31,491 nt of DNA from JOPF136 sp035541255 (GCA_035541255.1 DATKNR010000082.1:1-31491); one strand, 5' to 3'; positions 1 to 9,388 are shown, counted from the first letter of the stretch. The notes: generated by a model not told the origin, from the letters alone. Numbers and translations: made by a program.

Positions 1-2
1 AT

Positions 3-389
3 GCCAAGGGAGAAACGATAGAAGGGTTCTTGCACTTAGGTTCCGATGAACTCACGGTGCAAACGAAGGAGAACCAGGAGAAGACCATCCCGGTCAAATA
101 CATCAAATCGATCGCCCTGGAAAAAACCCCGGATCCCGTCCCCGGGGGAGACCCGAAAAGGGGAATCACCTATTCCGTTCACGTGGAGAATAGCCAGGAA
201 ATTTACACTTTGCACAAGAAGTACACCTTCAGCCTGAACACCAACCTGGGAATGGTCACCAAAACGATCGATCCGGAACAGGTTAACAGGCTCTTCTCCA
301 AAGATCCGGCGCCAGGGTCTAGCACGGGCGACGGAAAGTCTTTCATCCAGGACCAGAGTGTGATCTTCAGCCTGGAGTTCAAATTCTGA
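3..389 (+). CDS. C-terminal part of an unknown protein, cut by the left edge
   Basis: The reading frame is open from the window edge (first full codon at 3) to a TGA at 387-389, so the true start lies outside. About 128 residues are visible. The visible part begins with a short stretch (KGETIEGFLHLGSDELTV) followed by TIPVKYIKSI. This is the kind of small beta-strand pattern found where a protein describes how a setting or modification changes a value, but I cannot assign a family. There is no membrane segment and no recognisable catalytic motif. The TTG at 30 is only an internal codon, because coding continues upstream of it without a stop. The gene lies 49 bases upstream of a tRNA on the same strand. 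Confidence 0.6.
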   Translation, partial: AKGETIEGFLHLGSDELTVQTKENQEKTIPVKYIKSIALEKTPDPVPGGDPKRGITYSVHVENSQEIYTLHKKYTFSLNTNLGMVTKTIDPEQVNRLFSKDPAPGSSTGDGKSFIQDQSVIFSLEFKF

Positions 390-407
390 TGAAGTCCACT
401 TCCTTCC

Positions 408-420
408 CGGAGGACCTCCG
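408..420 (+). terminator. weak stem-loop after the first gene
   Basis: CGGAG at 408-412 and CTCCG at 416-420 form a 5-bp stem with a 3-base loop, followed by a T-rich stretch (ttctttgcctttt). It lies just past the stop at 389 and before the tRNA. The stem is short, so this is only a possible terminator or processing hairpin. Confidence 0.25.
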
Positions 421-438
421 AAATTCTTTGCCTTTTGA

Positions 439-513
439 GCCGACGTAGCTCAGTGGTAGAGCAGCCGATTCGTAATCGGCAGGTCGTGAGTTCAATCCTC
501 ACCCTCGGCTCCA
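439..513 (+). tRNA. tRNA-Thr (anticodon CGT)
   Basis: A full cloverleaf is visible. The acceptor strands are 439-445 and 503-509, the D arm is 448-462, and the anticodon arm 464-480 has stem GCCGA/TCGGC and loop TTCGTAA. The T arm is 486-502 with GTGAG/CTCAC around TTCAATC. The discriminator is T510 and CCA is encoded at 511-513. The anticodon CGT is at 471-473, which reads the threonine codon ACG. One acceptor pair, 444:504, is a C:C mismatch (standard position 6:67); the other six acceptor pairs are Watson-Crick. Confidence 0.95.
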
Positions 514-598
514 GCCGATTGAAACCGAATGGGATGGTTCAGGCCGCGACCCGGGTCTCTCCCGGTTTCGCAATATCCGGACGCAAATTCCACGCTGC

Positions 599-619
599 CC
601 GTGCAGTGGTTCTGCACGG
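599..619. terminator. perfect 8-bp hairpin between the tRNA and the receptor gene
   Basis: CCGTGCAG at 599-606 and CTGCACGG at 612-619 pair perfectly around the loop TGGTT. It lies in the gap of 168 bases (514-681) between the tRNA and the end of the convergent TonB-receptor gene, where a terminator for either side is expected. No T-run follows on either strand, so intrinsic termination is uncertain. I see nothing else in this gap. Confidence 0.35.
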
Positions 620-681
620 TCTCCGCGGTGAACGCTGCTTCAGTCAGTGACGCGGAGGAATGATCAGGAAGGACGTGAGCC

Positions 682-3012
682 CTAGAACATCGTCTGCAGA
701 CGCAACATGAAACTGCGTGACGGACCGATGGCATTGCCCGAGAAGAGGCCGCCGAAGTCGATGACGTTCACGACGTTGGTAAGATTCTGGCCGTCAACCT
801 GGAATCGAACCTTCAGACGGTCGGACTTGTACACATCGGCTCCCGCCGAAGCATTCAACAGGAAGGATGGAAGGATGCGGCCGCGCGCGAAGTTGACGCG
901 GTCCACCACCTTTGGCCCGTAGGTCTGCACCTCGTCTGCAATGCACTGGTCAGGAGTCTCACTCGGATCGCACTGAAACTCAAAGGGCAGTCCGCTGTCG
1001 TATTGGACTCCCCCCGCCAGCCAAAGACGCGGCGTGACCTGATAGCGGAGACGCCCGCGAATTGTGTTCCGCTGGTCCTGCGAGACTGGGAAATGTCCCG
1101 TCGTCGGAATCTCCGCATTGTCCCCGAGAAAGAGACCGCCCGTCACCGGATTCCAAGCATTCCCCACCTCGTAGGAGTAGCTGAGGAAACCGGAAAAACC
1201 CTTCGTCTCGGTGAGTTCCAGCTTTCCCTCGGCGCCGTAAATAATCGCGTAGCGGAACGCGATGGGGAAACTGATGGTCGTATTGTCGATCTGATCGTCA
1301 TCCGCGAAGTTATCGACAACCCGGCGGAAGTAGTTGGCATCCAGCCGCATCTTGCTCAGGAAAACCTTGCTCACACCTGCTTCGTAGTAGTTTCCTTCCG
1401 AGGGCTTGACGGGAAGTTGCAGCGACACCGGATTGAGTGTCGTGGCCGCCGTTGAACTGGAGAGCAGAATGTTCTCGAACGACGGTGTTTGGAACACCCG
1501 GTCATAGGAGAAGTGCACGACGACATCTGCCGACGGGAAATACCGGGAAATCGCCAATCGTGGCTGAACCGCCTGGCGGTTCAGGATGAGCTGATAGTGA
1601 TCCCAGCGAAGCCCGGCATTGATCGTCCAGTTTCCCAGCCGCATCAAGTCCTGCACATAGACGGCTTGCTCCAAGTCCGGTCGATGCGCCAGAAAGCGGA
1701 AGGTGAGCGGAGTGTCGGGGTCGTATTGCGTGGGATCCGTGATGTTGTAGCGGAAATTTTCGTGCAGGAACAGGTTGTCCGATTCGACGCCCGCCTTGAT
1801 CTCGTGCCGGCCGCGGCTGATCGTGACGCTCCCTTTGAAATAACCTTCGCGGAAGCGATTGTGCTGGAATATCTGAATGGGAGTGGAGTCGGGGTTGGAA
1901 TCGAAATCGTTGGAGTTCTCGCGCACCATGCCGCGAAAGTCCGCCAGCACGTTGGGTGAGAACGTATGCTGGTAGGAAACGATGCCCATGGTTTCGATGT
2001 TATCCGCGGTTTGCAGTTGCCCGGCGGCTTGCTGCACCTGCTCGTTGGGCAGCTGATAGCGGGAAAGCTCGTGCCGGACGATAAGGTTTAGACGGTCGTT
2101 GGGTGTCAGGTCCCGTTGGTAATGCACGGAGAAGTCGCCCAGCGTTCCCGTGTTCGTATAGTTCTGGATTACGACCGGGTTCAAGTAATGGTCGGTCATG
2201 GCGCCGCTGGCGCTTCCCCCGAGGACATTCTTGCCCCAGGCGTACTGGGCTTCCGCAAAGGCCCCCGCCGAATCGAAGCTCCCCCCAGAGAGTGCGACCT
2301 GGCCGTGAAATCCCGGTTGCGAGTCCTGGAGTGTATTCACCTCGACCACGCCGCCCATTTTTCGCCCGTACTCCGCGGGGATTCCGGCTGTGTAGATGCT
2401 CATGGATTGCACATCGTTCGCCTCGATTTGAGGCCCAAAACTCGGAGAGCGGTTGTCGATGAGGGGGATGCCATCCACCACGAATTGCGTCTGATATTCC
2501 GAGCCGCGGGGGTGCAGAACCGCGTTACCTTCGTACAGCCACCCCGGCTGCGAATTCACCAGATCCTCAATCGAGCGGCCGGGGATGGAGGCCACTCGCC
2601 TGTCAATGAAGTCTGTGCCGATCTGGTTTATGGATCCCGCCTGGTCCGGATTGATGAGCGTATCCGTCGCGGTAACCTTCACGGATTGACTCAGTGAGGT
2701 GATTTTGAACTGTATTGTCCGGTCGATCGGAATCGAGGAATGAATTTCGATCGAATCGTATGCGTCTGCAAATCCGGATCGGGTGATGTGCAGTTGATAG
2801 ATGCCGTATGACAGGCGCTGCACGGTTAAGGCGCCCTGGTCGTCCGTCGTCATCGTCCGGTCGTACTGATTCGCCTCGCTGAGGATCTGAACGGTTGATT
2901 TGATCCCGGCGCCGGAAGGGTCGATGACCTTCAAGCGCAATTCGCCGGTATTGCTCTGGCAAAATGCGGGCGCCGCACAAAGCAGCAGAACGGTTGTGAG
3001 TCGCTTCAGCAT
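682..3012 (-). CDS. TonB-dependent receptor with N-terminal carboxypeptidase-regulatory domain (Oar-like)
   Basis: The 776-residue protein starts with a signal peptide (MLKRLTTVLLLCAAPAFC). Residues about 20-105 form a carboxypeptidase-D regulatory/CnaB-like beta-sandwich (KVIDPSGAGI, QRLSYGIYQLHI). A plug domain follows at about 110-235 (SIPGRSIEDLVNSQPG, FVVDGIPLIDN, IPAEYGRKMGGVVEVNT), then a long beta-barrel. The last residues, SFMLRLQTMF, show the alternating pattern and terminal Phe of outer-membrane proteins. Such receptors carry large substrates across the outer membrane using TonB/ExbBD energy; the substrate cannot be told from sequence. Expansion of this architecture is typical of Acidobacteriota. 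The ATG at 3010-3012 is preceded by AAGG. The gene is divergent from the amidohydrolase, and the 174-base gap between them should hold both promoters. Confidence 0.93.
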   Translation of the reverse strand: MLKRLTTVLLLCAAPAFCQSNTGELRLKVIDPSGAGIKSTVQILSEANQYDRTMTTDDQGALTVQRLSYGIYQLHITRSGFADAYDSIEIHSSIPIDRTIQFKITSLSQSVKVTATDTLINPDQAGSINQIGTDFIDRRVASIPGRSIEDLVNSQPGWLYEGNAVLHPRGSEYQTQFVVDGIPLIDNRSPSFGPQIEANDVQSMSIYTAGIPAEYGRKMGGVVEVNTLQDSQPGFHGQVALSGGSFDSAGAFAEAQYAWGKNVLGGSASGAMTDHYLNPVVIQNYTNTGTLGDFSVHYQRDLTPNDRLNLIVRHELSRYQLPNEQVQQAAGQLQTADNIETMGIVSYQHTFSPNVLADFRGMVRENSNDFDSNPDSTPIQIFQHNRFREGYFKGSVTISRGRHEIKAGVESDNLFLHENFRYNITDPTQYDPDTPLTFRFLAHRPDLEQAVYVQDLMRLGNWTINAGLRWDHYQLILNRQAVQPRLAISRYFPSADVVVHFSYDRVFQTPSFENILLSSSTAATTLNPVSLQLPVKPSEGNYYEAGVSKVFLSKMRLDANYFRRVVDNFADDDQIDNTTISFPIAFRYAIIYGAEGKLELTETKGFSGFLSYSYEVGNAWNPVTGGLFLGDNAEIPTTGHFPVSQDQRNTIRGRLRYQVTPRLWLAGGVQYDSGLPFEFQCDPSETPDQCIADEVQTYGPKVVDRVNFARGRILPSFLLNASAGADVYKSDRLKVRFQVDGQNLTNVVNVIDFGGLFSGNAIGPSRSFMLRLQTMF

Positions 3013-3186
3013 CCTCGGCCTTTTGGCGTGTTCACCGGTTCACATGGGCGGAAGAACGGGTTGCGATCCTCCATTGTCCCTCTGTTAGATATTCCTTTTC
3101 CGGTATTCTTTTCAGTGTTTTGACGGGCCGCGACACGTAAGTATCAGCAGGTCAGATCGATTGCGCTGAACAGGAAAACAGGCGGG

Positions 3187-4461
3187 ATGCTAGTGAACAC
3201 TTCTGACAACGCCCTCCGCAGATGCGAAGCGTTAATCCTCTCTCTTCTCGGTGCGTGGGTTCTCTCCGGCAGCGCATCTATTCCCTCCGCTAAGTCAGTG
3301 AAACCCGTGGTCATCGCCGCGAGCACCGTGCTCGACGGCAGGGGCGCTCTGCTGCACGACACTCGTATCGTGATCGAAGGTTCGAAGATTGCCTCCATTG
3401 ATCCGGAGGCCGGGCCGGTCGACTACGATCTGCGGGGTCTCACCGTTCTGCCCGGTTGGATTGATGCACATGTGCACATCACCTGGCGCTTCGGTCCGGA
3501 TGGAAAAAACGCTGGCCAGGGAGGGACAACGCCGGAAGCAGCGTATGCCGCGGCCTCGAATGCCTGGCGGACGCTGCTCGCGGGTTTCACCACCGTCCAG
3601 AGCGTGGGGTCGCCCGAGGATGTTCCCCTGCGCGACGCCATCGCACGCGGCGTGATCCCCGGCCCGCGCATCCTCACCGCCGTCGAGCCGCTCTTTGGCC
3701 GCGGGGAGATGACCGGCACACCGGACGAAATTCGCGCGTTTGTCCGGAAGCAGAAGGCAGCCGGTGCGGACCTCATCAAGGTTTATGCTTCCGGTGGCAT
3801 GAGCCGCGGCACGATGACCATGTCGCAGCAGCAGCTCGAAGCCGCGTGCGACGAGGCCAAAAGGCAGGGGCTGCGCGCGCTTGTGCATGCGTACCGGGAT
3901 GCCGTGCGCGCCGCGACGCTGGCCGGCTGCACAGAAATCGAGCACGGTCTGGGCGCGTCTGACGACGACCTCCGACTCATGGCCGACCGCCGCGTCTATC
4001 TGGATCCGCAGGCAGGGCTCCTGCTCGAAACCTATCTCGAGAATAAAACCAAATATCTCGCACCGCCTTTTTACCCCGAGGAAGCCTTCGCTGCCATGGA
4101 AGGGTTGATTCCGGCCCATCAGGAGTTTCTGATGCGCGCGGCGCGAATTCCTGGGCTGAAAATCGTGTATGGCACTGACGCGGTGGCTGGCGCGCACGGA
4201 CGAAACGCCGAGGATTTCATCAACCGCGTGCAGCACTGCGGCGTGAATCCAATGGCTGCGATGATTTCGGCGAATTCCCTCGGGGCGGAAGCACTGGGGC
4301 TGGCTGGTGAGATCGGTTCTATCGCTCCCGGCCTCCAGGCAGACATCATCGCGCTCGATGGAGATCCGCTGACGGACATCACAGCCGTGCGGCGCGTGGT
4401 GTTCGTGATGAAAGGCGGCGTCGTTTACAAAGACGAGCCGCGTCCGCTTCCGGGCGAATAG
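3187..4461 (+). CDS. secreted metal-dependent amidohydrolase (imidazolonepropionase/prolidase-like)
   Basis: 424 residues. An N-terminal hydrophobic stretch (about 14-30, LILSLLGAWVLSGSAS) suggests export. The amidohydrolase metal site is complete: H95 and H97 in DAHVHITW, K198 in IKVYASGGMSRG (the likely carbamylated lysine), H234 in HAYRD, H253 in EIEHG and D331 in YGTDAV. The C-terminal GEIGSIAPGLQADIIALDGDPL is the usual second half of the small beta-sandwich. Relatives hydrolyse cyclic amides or X-Pro/X-Arg dipeptides; the substrate here is unknown. The ATG at 3187 has the purine-rich AGGCGGG just before it. The gene stands next to the divergent receptor, which fits uptake and hydrolysis of a peptide or amide, but that link is inference. 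Confidence 0.88.
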   Translation: MLVNTSDNALRRCEALILSLLGAWVLSGSASIPSAKSVKPVVIAASTVLDGRGALLHDTRIVIEGSKIASIDPEAGPVDYDLRGLTVLPGWIDAHVHITWRFGPDGKNAGQGGTTPEAAYAAASNAWRTLLAGFTTVQSVGSPEDVPLRDAIARGVIPGPRILTAVEPLFGRGEMTGTPDEIRAFVRKQKAAGADLIKVYASGGMSRGTMTMSQQQLEAACDEAKRQGLRALVHAYRDAVRAATLAGCTEIEHGLGASDDDLRLMADRRVYLDPQAGLLLETYLENKTKYLAPPFYPEEAFAAMEGLIPAHQEFLMRAARIPGLKIVYGTDAVAGAHGRNAEDFINRVQHCGVNPMAAMISANSLGAEALGLAGEIGSIAPGLQADIIALDGDPLTDITAVRRVVFVMKGGVVYKDEPRPLPGE

Positions 4462-4511
4462 CCCTTCTCCGCCCGCGCCAATCCGCACCATTTGCTCACC
4501 AAAGGCTGCCT

Positions 4512-4540
4512 TTGAGTGTTTGCCCGGTTTCGGCAATAAT
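4512..4540 (+). promoter_or_regulatory. sigma70-like promoter for the malate synthase-like gene
   Basis: TTGAGT at 4512-4517 and AATAAT at 4535-4540 are separated by 17 bases, giving a predicted start near 4547 and a leader of about 37 bases to the ATG at 4584. The -35 box overlaps a possible TTG start at 4512, which argues against that codon as the real start. Confidence 0.5.
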
Positions 4541-4583
4541 GCTGGCCTCCGCGCGTAGAGCTGCGGTCACAAAGGAGCGGGAG

Positions 4584-6896
4584 ATGCCTGGGGCGGTAAT
4601 CCGCGAAGATATTCTGAAAAAATTCCCCGAATTATTCGGAACCAAGAGCGTCAACGCGCGTGAGCTGAACGTCGAGCAAACCATTGCCACCCTCACGGGC
4701 GAGTTGGGCGGGCTCATCGCCTCCGTGCTTTCAGCCAGGCGGGCAATTCTGGGCGCCAGCGCGCCCGTGCGCCAGAAGTACGGCTGGCCAAAGTGGGACG
4801 AGGCTTTCGAAGACCCGGTGAGCGGCAATAAATGGACGTTCCGGCAGATCGTGCAGGGAATGATCGACAACGCGCTGGGCGGAAACTCGGAATGGGCCTG
4901 GCGGTTGAACGACGAGGTGCCGATCCCCGCGGACGCGAATCCGCTCACGAATCCCGGCCTGGAATTGACGGGCCCCTGGCAGCCGCTGGACATGGCCTTC
5001 AACGCCCTGAACAGCCCCGCTCCGATGAACATGCCGGATTTCGAGGACGCTTCGCCGTCGCATTTTCAGCCCGATGGAACACCAGCCAGCGAGCCCGTCG
5101 GTACGTTTGCGGCTCTGCAAAACGCAAAGGAAATTCTCGACGGCCGCTGGAGCGGGCGGAAGTACGAAGTCGAGAAGAAAGGTAAGAAGCGTGCTTATTT
5201 CCTGAAGACCGGCTCTGGCCAGTGGCCCATCCGTTTCGCCCGGCCCCCGGGCATGCATTTGCACTACGACCATATCCAGGTGGACGGCAAACCGGTGCCT
5301 GCAATCATTCCCATCCTCGTGTTGTGGACCTTCAATAACTATGACTCGCTCCGCCGAGCAGGCACGGGAGTCTACTTTTACATTCCAAAACTGCAGACGC
5401 CGGCGGAGGCGCTGGTCCTGGAGAAATTGCTGGCGCGCATCGAGGAAATGATCGGCGTCCCAGCGGGCACGCTGAAAATTAAGGTGCTCTACGAAGAGGG
5501 CAATGCCGGTCGATATCTGCCCGCGATTGCATGGGTGCTGCGGCGGCGCCTTTTGGGAACGAACGTGGGCCGCTGGGACTACCTGGGCAGCCTGATGGAG
5601 ATGTGGAAGGACGATCCGAAGGGCGTCTTCCCCGATCCGCAAAACATCGGCATGGCTTCGCCGAACATGATTGCCTACCAGCGCTACAACGCTCTGGTGA
5701 TGCTGCTGGCGGGTCTCAAGAATGGCGAGCTGACGCAGGGCGCTCCAATCGGTGGGATGGCCGCGGTGATGATCTATCAGCCGTCGGATGCGTATGGCCG
5801 TTCGCGATACAACCCGTTGGCCCTTCGCGCGATGGCCATCGACAAATTGCGTGAGCGGCTCCTCGGTCTCATCTTCGTGCCGTCAGGCGCGGCAGCGTCC
5901 AGTGGCCACCCAACCCTCGATGAAATACTTTCCGGCAAAGTTAAGGGCGAGCTGTACGACGCATACCGCCAGAGCTGGGTGGCCAGTCCGGAGGCGGCTT
6001 ACGTTGCTGCCGGAAATGTCCCGCTCCGCGCCGCGGTGGCGGAGCTGCAAGAAATCATCGACGCGCCCCGCGAAGTGGTGGATGTGAAGGGTAAACAGGT
6101 GCCCACCGTGTCGAGCGGGTTGAGCGATGCCGAGCGCCAGATTTTCGGGTCCCGCGGGCTGCTCAACGCGCAGGGGAGGATTACACCCTGGGTTGTGACC
6201 GTGGATTCCATCTCCACTCCCGAGCAGTTGCTCTCAGCAGAGTTGTGGGATTCGATCTACGGTGTGCCGAAGGGCGACATCACCATCGAGCACATCCAGC
6301 ACGCCTTCTACATGGCGGCGAATTACGGCTTCCAGATCCTGAACGGAAATTTCGCCGCGGCAATTGACGATTATGAGCTGATGCTGCGCTTTATGAACGA
6401 CCTTGCCACTTATCGCATCGATGTTACATGGCTGTGGACATTGGCGCATCACCAAGCGGCCATCAGCAAGGACGGCTGGCTCAAGCGTCCCGCGCTCACC
6501 GAAGACGGCGTGGTGCCTTCCGTGAATGCGCTGCAGGTGAGGGCCGGAGATCGTTTCACGCCCGCACTGTTCGACAAGGTGTGGGAGTTCCATAACGAGT
6601 GGACGGCGCAATTCTTCGCGGAGCAGGACCGCCGCGGCGATCCGGGCCGCTTTGACCGCTCGAAGGCCGCGGTGATCATGGACCTGCTGAAGAAGCAGTT
6701 GCTCTCGCCGCGATACATCCAGCACAGCGCCCGCATGCTGTTCGTGGTCGGCGAGGCAAATGCGAAGGAGCGCGCGCAAATCCTGGAAGCTGTCTTCGAT
6801 CTGACGCGCGAGCAACTCGTGAACAAGGTGGACACCGGGGCATTTCCGAAGTCAGCGCTCGCCGCTCACGACTACATTTTCGACATTTTCGTCTGA
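4584..6896 (+). CDS. malate synthase-like protein, long form
   Basis: 770 residues from the ATG at 4584, which has a strong ribosome site (AAAGGAG at 4571-4577, 6 bases upstream). Malate synthase condenses glyoxylate with acetyl-CoA in the glyoxylate shunt. Visible signatures in order: RFARPPGMHLHYDHI (about 217), the counterpart of the RPRGWHL loop; GVYFYIPKLQTPAEA; VLYEE (about 300) and GRWDY (about 329), supplying the metal-binding Glu and Asp; GGMAAVMI; SWVASPEAAYVA, matching TWVAHPxLV; and FMNDLATYRIDVTWLW (about 604), matching MEDAATAEISxxQLW with the catalytic Asp. The protein is longer than malate synthase A (about 530). The extra sequence sits partly at the N-terminus and partly as about 110 residues between GRWDY and the MND motif. 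No isocitrate lyase lies in the window. It is convergent with the kinase gene. Confidence 0.78.
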   Translation: MPGAVIREDILKKFPELFGTKSVNARELNVEQTIATLTGELGGLIASVLSARRAILGASAPVRQKYGWPKWDEAFEDPVSGNKWTFRQIVQGMIDNALGGNSEWAWRLNDEVPIPADANPLTNPGLELTGPWQPLDMAFNALNSPAPMNMPDFEDASPSHFQPDGTPASEPVGTFAALQNAKEILDGRWSGRKYEVEKKGKKRAYFLKTGSGQWPIRFARPPGMHLHYDHIQVDGKPVPAIIPILVLWTFNNYDSLRRAGTGVYFYIPKLQTPAEALVLEKLLARIEEMIGVPAGTLKIKVLYEEGNAGRYLPAIAWVLRRRLLGTNVGRWDYLGSLMEMWKDDPKGVFPDPQNIGMASPNMIAYQRYNALVMLLAGLKNGELTQGAPIGGMAAVMIYQPSDAYGRSRYNPLALRAMAIDKLRERLLGLIFVPSGAAASSGHPTLDEILSGKVKGELYDAYRQSWVASPEAAYVAAGNVPLRAAVAELQEIIDAPREVVDVKGKQVPTVSSGLSDAERQIFGSRGLLNAQGRITPWVVTVDSISTPEQLLSAELWDSIYGVPKGDITIEHIQHAFYMAANYGFQILNGNFAAAIDDYELMLRFMNDLATYRIDVTWLWTLAHHQAAISKDGWLKRPALTEDGVVPSVNALQVRAGDRFTPALFDKVWEFHNEWTAQFFAEQDRRGDPGRFDRSKAAVIMDLLKKQLLSPRYIQHSARMLFVVGEANAKERAQILEAVFDLTREQLVNKVDTGAFPKSALAAHDYIFDIFV

Positions 6897-6934
6897 AAGC
6901 CGCGCAAATTTCCAGCCGGTCCGCGCGAGCGGCC

Positions 6935-9277
6935 TCAAGCCGGGAAACCGAGCTTGCGCAGAATCGCCTGGAAACGCGGCTCCGCGCGAAGCGGATCGAA
7001 CAAGGGCTCCACGTTGATAATCACGAGCAGCCCGAGGCGCGCCTCGTAGGTCCTTTCCAACCAGGTGAGTGCCTTTTCCTTTTCGCCGAGCGTTGTGTAA
7101 ATCGCGCAAAGCCAGTACGAGACATCCGACTCTCCCTTCCAGTGCAGCTCGGAAGCGGAGGCGAGCCGGGTTGCCTCGTCCCGATTTCCCGCCACGGCAC
7201 AGGCAAATCCGCGCAGGGCCTCGCCCACGGGACCGGTCTTTCCCCAGGCGGCAATTTTTTCAGCGGCATCGAGAGCCAGATCGCCGCGGCCGCTGGCGCT
7301 GCAACAATAAATCAGGATGCGCAGCATGTAATAGTCGTTCGGAAAAAGCTCCAGACCAGACAGGATCACCCGCATGGCTTCTTCGTGCCGGTAGAGACAG
7401 CGCAGAATCCACGCCACGTGGGCCTGGAAAAGAGGCGTCAGCGGATCGAGTTCCGCAGCCTTGCGCACCTCAGCCAGGGCTTCTTCGCTGCGGCGAACCA
7501 TATTCAGAAAGATGGCAAGTCCGTGATGAGCGAGGGCCAAGTCCGGTTGCAGTTCCACCGCTCTGCGGCCCTCCGCGATCGCTCTCTCGAATTCGTGCGC
7601 ATACTGCTGGGCGTAATATCCGAGCGCGACATGCGGTTCGCCGAGCGACGGATCGAGGGAAAGCGCTTTTTCGGCAGCGGCCTTTCCCCGGAGATAGGGC
7701 TCGTCTCCGGAATGGAATCCGTAGAACCCCATCATCACAAGCGCGTAGGAAAGTCCGGAGTAACTCAGCGCGTAAGTCGGATCGGCAGCCACAGCAGACT
7801 GGAAGAGCTCGATCGCGCGGCGAAGGCCGTGCGGGGTCCACGTGCGTGCCTGATGAGAGCCTTGCAGGTAGAGCCGATACCCCTCGGCGTTTTCCTTCCT
7901 CTTCGCGCTCGAGCGCCTGGCCGGCGCGGCGACCAGTTTCTGCTGAAGATGTTGAGCGATTTCGCCGGCGATTTCTTCCTGGAGTTCGAGCAGGTCGGCC
8001 ATTTTCCGTGAGTACTGGCCGCCCCACAGCTGGTCCTGCCGGGCGACGTCGACGAGCTCGGCCTTGACGATGAGCGTGTCTCGGTGTTGCAGCACCCGGC
8101 CGGTGACGACGGCGCGGACCTTCAATTCCTCCGCGGCACTGATTGCGTCCACGTCTTTGCCTTTGTACCGAAAGACGACGCCGCGCGGAACCACGCGAAT
8201 CTTGGGAATCTTCGACAGGCTGTAGATGATGGTTTCGGCAATTCCCTCGCTCAGGTAGTCGTTGGCGGCGTCGCCGCTCGCGTTTTCGAAAGGCAGCACG
8301 GCGAGCGAGTCGATGGATTTGCCCACTGCGGAGGCGCGCCCCGACGCGCGAGCCGGGCTGCCGCGCAATGCCGCCGGCTTGGCCGCGGCAACATCGGCTG
8401 TCTTCCCCGAGTCCGTGTCGCGCTTCAGGCGCTTCAGGTCTGCGCGCAGTTCCGCCGCGCCCTGATAGCGGAACTCGCGGTTTTTTTCCAGGAGCTTGGA
8501 GACGATTTCGTGTAGCCGCGGGGGAAGTCCGCGAGCGCTCTCGGCCAAACTGGCGGGCGCACGATTCAGAATGGAATCGAAGATCAGCGCGGTGGAATCC
8601 GCGGCGAACGCAGGGCGGCGAGCGGCCATCTCATACAGCACGGCGCCGAGGCTGAAAAGATCCGTCCTGGCGTCGACCTCTTCTCCGCGGGCCTGCTCGG
8701 GAGACATGTACGCCACGGTTCCGAGCGCGATACCGGGGCTGGTCAGATTTTCGTCGCCGATGCTAGCCGTGAGCATTGTGGCACCGCCGGGCTCGCGCGG
8801 CGGGGGTGTTACGACTTTCGCCAGCCCAAAATCGAGAACCTTTACCTGACCACGATCCGTGATGAATATGTTTGCGGGCTTGATGTCGCGATGGACGATC
8901 CCCTTCGCATGCGCGGCTTCCAGAGCGTCCGTAATTTGAATGCTAAGATCAATGATCTGTTCGGTGTCCATCGGGCTCGCGCTGATGGCATGCTTGAGCG
9001 TCTGGCCTTCGAGAAACTGGAACGCTAGAAACGGTTTTCCGTCGTGTTCAGAGATTTCGAAGACGGTGCAGATGTTGGGGTGGTCCAAGGCCGAAGCGGC
9101 GCGGGCTTCACGGGCGAACCGTTCGAGCGCCTGGGGATCGCGTGCGAATTCATCCGGAAGAAACTTCAGCGCCACATGCCGGCCGAGCTTCAGGTCTTCG
9201 GCTTCGTAGACGACACCCATCCCTCCCCCGCCAAGCTTCCGGAGGATGCGATAGTGAGAAATCGTCTGGCCAATCAC
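6935..9277 (-). CDS. serine/threonine-protein kinase with TolB-like domain and TPR repeats
   Basis: 780 residues. The PknB-type kinase domain spans about 8-275 and is complete: GGGGMGVV loop, K38, E58, HRD at 129-131, DFG at 149-151 and AYMSPEQARG. A linker follows, then a TolB/FlgO-like domain at about 322-450 (SLAVLPFENASGDAANDYLSEG, VVPRGVVFRYKG, VVTGRVLQHRDTLIV), as also found in multi-domain adenylate cyclases and transcription factors. The C-terminal 300 residues are TPR-like helices (SYSGLSYALVMMGF, LALAHHGLAIFLNMV, ALTWLERTYEAR). No transmembrane helix is visible, so it is probably cytoplasmic. The start is GTG at 9275-9277, with AGGA about 10 bases upstream. This domain set is frequent in Acidobacteriota; the signal and targets are unknown. 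Confidence 0.9.
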   Translation of the reverse strand: MIGQTISHYRILRKLGGGGMGVVYEAEDLKLGRHVALKFLPDEFARDPQALERFAREARAASALDHPNICTVFEISEHDGKPFLAFQFLEGQTLKHAISASPMDTEQIIDLSIQITDALEAAHAKGIVHRDIKPANIFITDRGQVKVLDFGLAKVVTPPPREPGGATMLTASIGDENLTSPGIALGTVAYMSPEQARGEEVDARTDLFSLGAVLYEMAARRPAFAADSTALIFDSILNRAPASLAESARGLPPRLHEIVSKLLEKNREFRYQGAAELRADLKRLKRDTDSGKTADVAAAKPAALRGSPARASGRASAVGKSIDSLAVLPFENASGDAANDYLSEGIAETIIYSLSKIPKIRVVPRGVVFRYKGKDVDAISAAEELKVRAVVTGRVLQHRDTLIVKAELVDVARQDQLWGGQYSRKMADLLELQEEIAGEIAQHLQQKLVAAPARRSSAKRKENAEGYRLYLQGSHQARTWTPHGLRRAIELFQSAVAADPTYALSYSGLSYALVMMGFYGFHSGDEPYLRGKAAAEKALSLDPSLGEPHVALGYYAQQYAHEFERAIAEGRRAVELQPDLALAHHGLAIFLNMVRRSEEALAEVRKAAELDPLTPLFQAHVAWILRCLYRHEEAMRVILSGLELFPNDYYMLRILIYCCSASGRGDLALDAAEKIAAWGKTGPVGEALRGFACAVAGNRDEATRLASASELHWKGESDVSYWLCAIYTTLGEKEKALTWLERTYEARLGLLVIINVEPLFDPLRAEPRFQAILRKLGFPA

Positions 9278-9388
9278 GCGGCGTAATCCTAGATGAAAAC
9301 CGGTGAAAGCGAAACTCGCCCGGCGGCAGCGTGACCCGAAATCGCCGACCGGGCAGCAGGGCGACGGACCGCCGGGGAATTCAAGGCT

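Noticed and set aside
690..701. 12-base palindrome CGTCTGCAGACG
   Set aside because: It lies inside the conserved C-terminal end of the TonB receptor and is explained by the coding sequence for its last residues.
4512..4583. TTG start of the malate synthase-like gene at 4512
   Set aside because: ATG 4584 has an AAAGGAG site, and 4512-4540 looks like the promoter itself.
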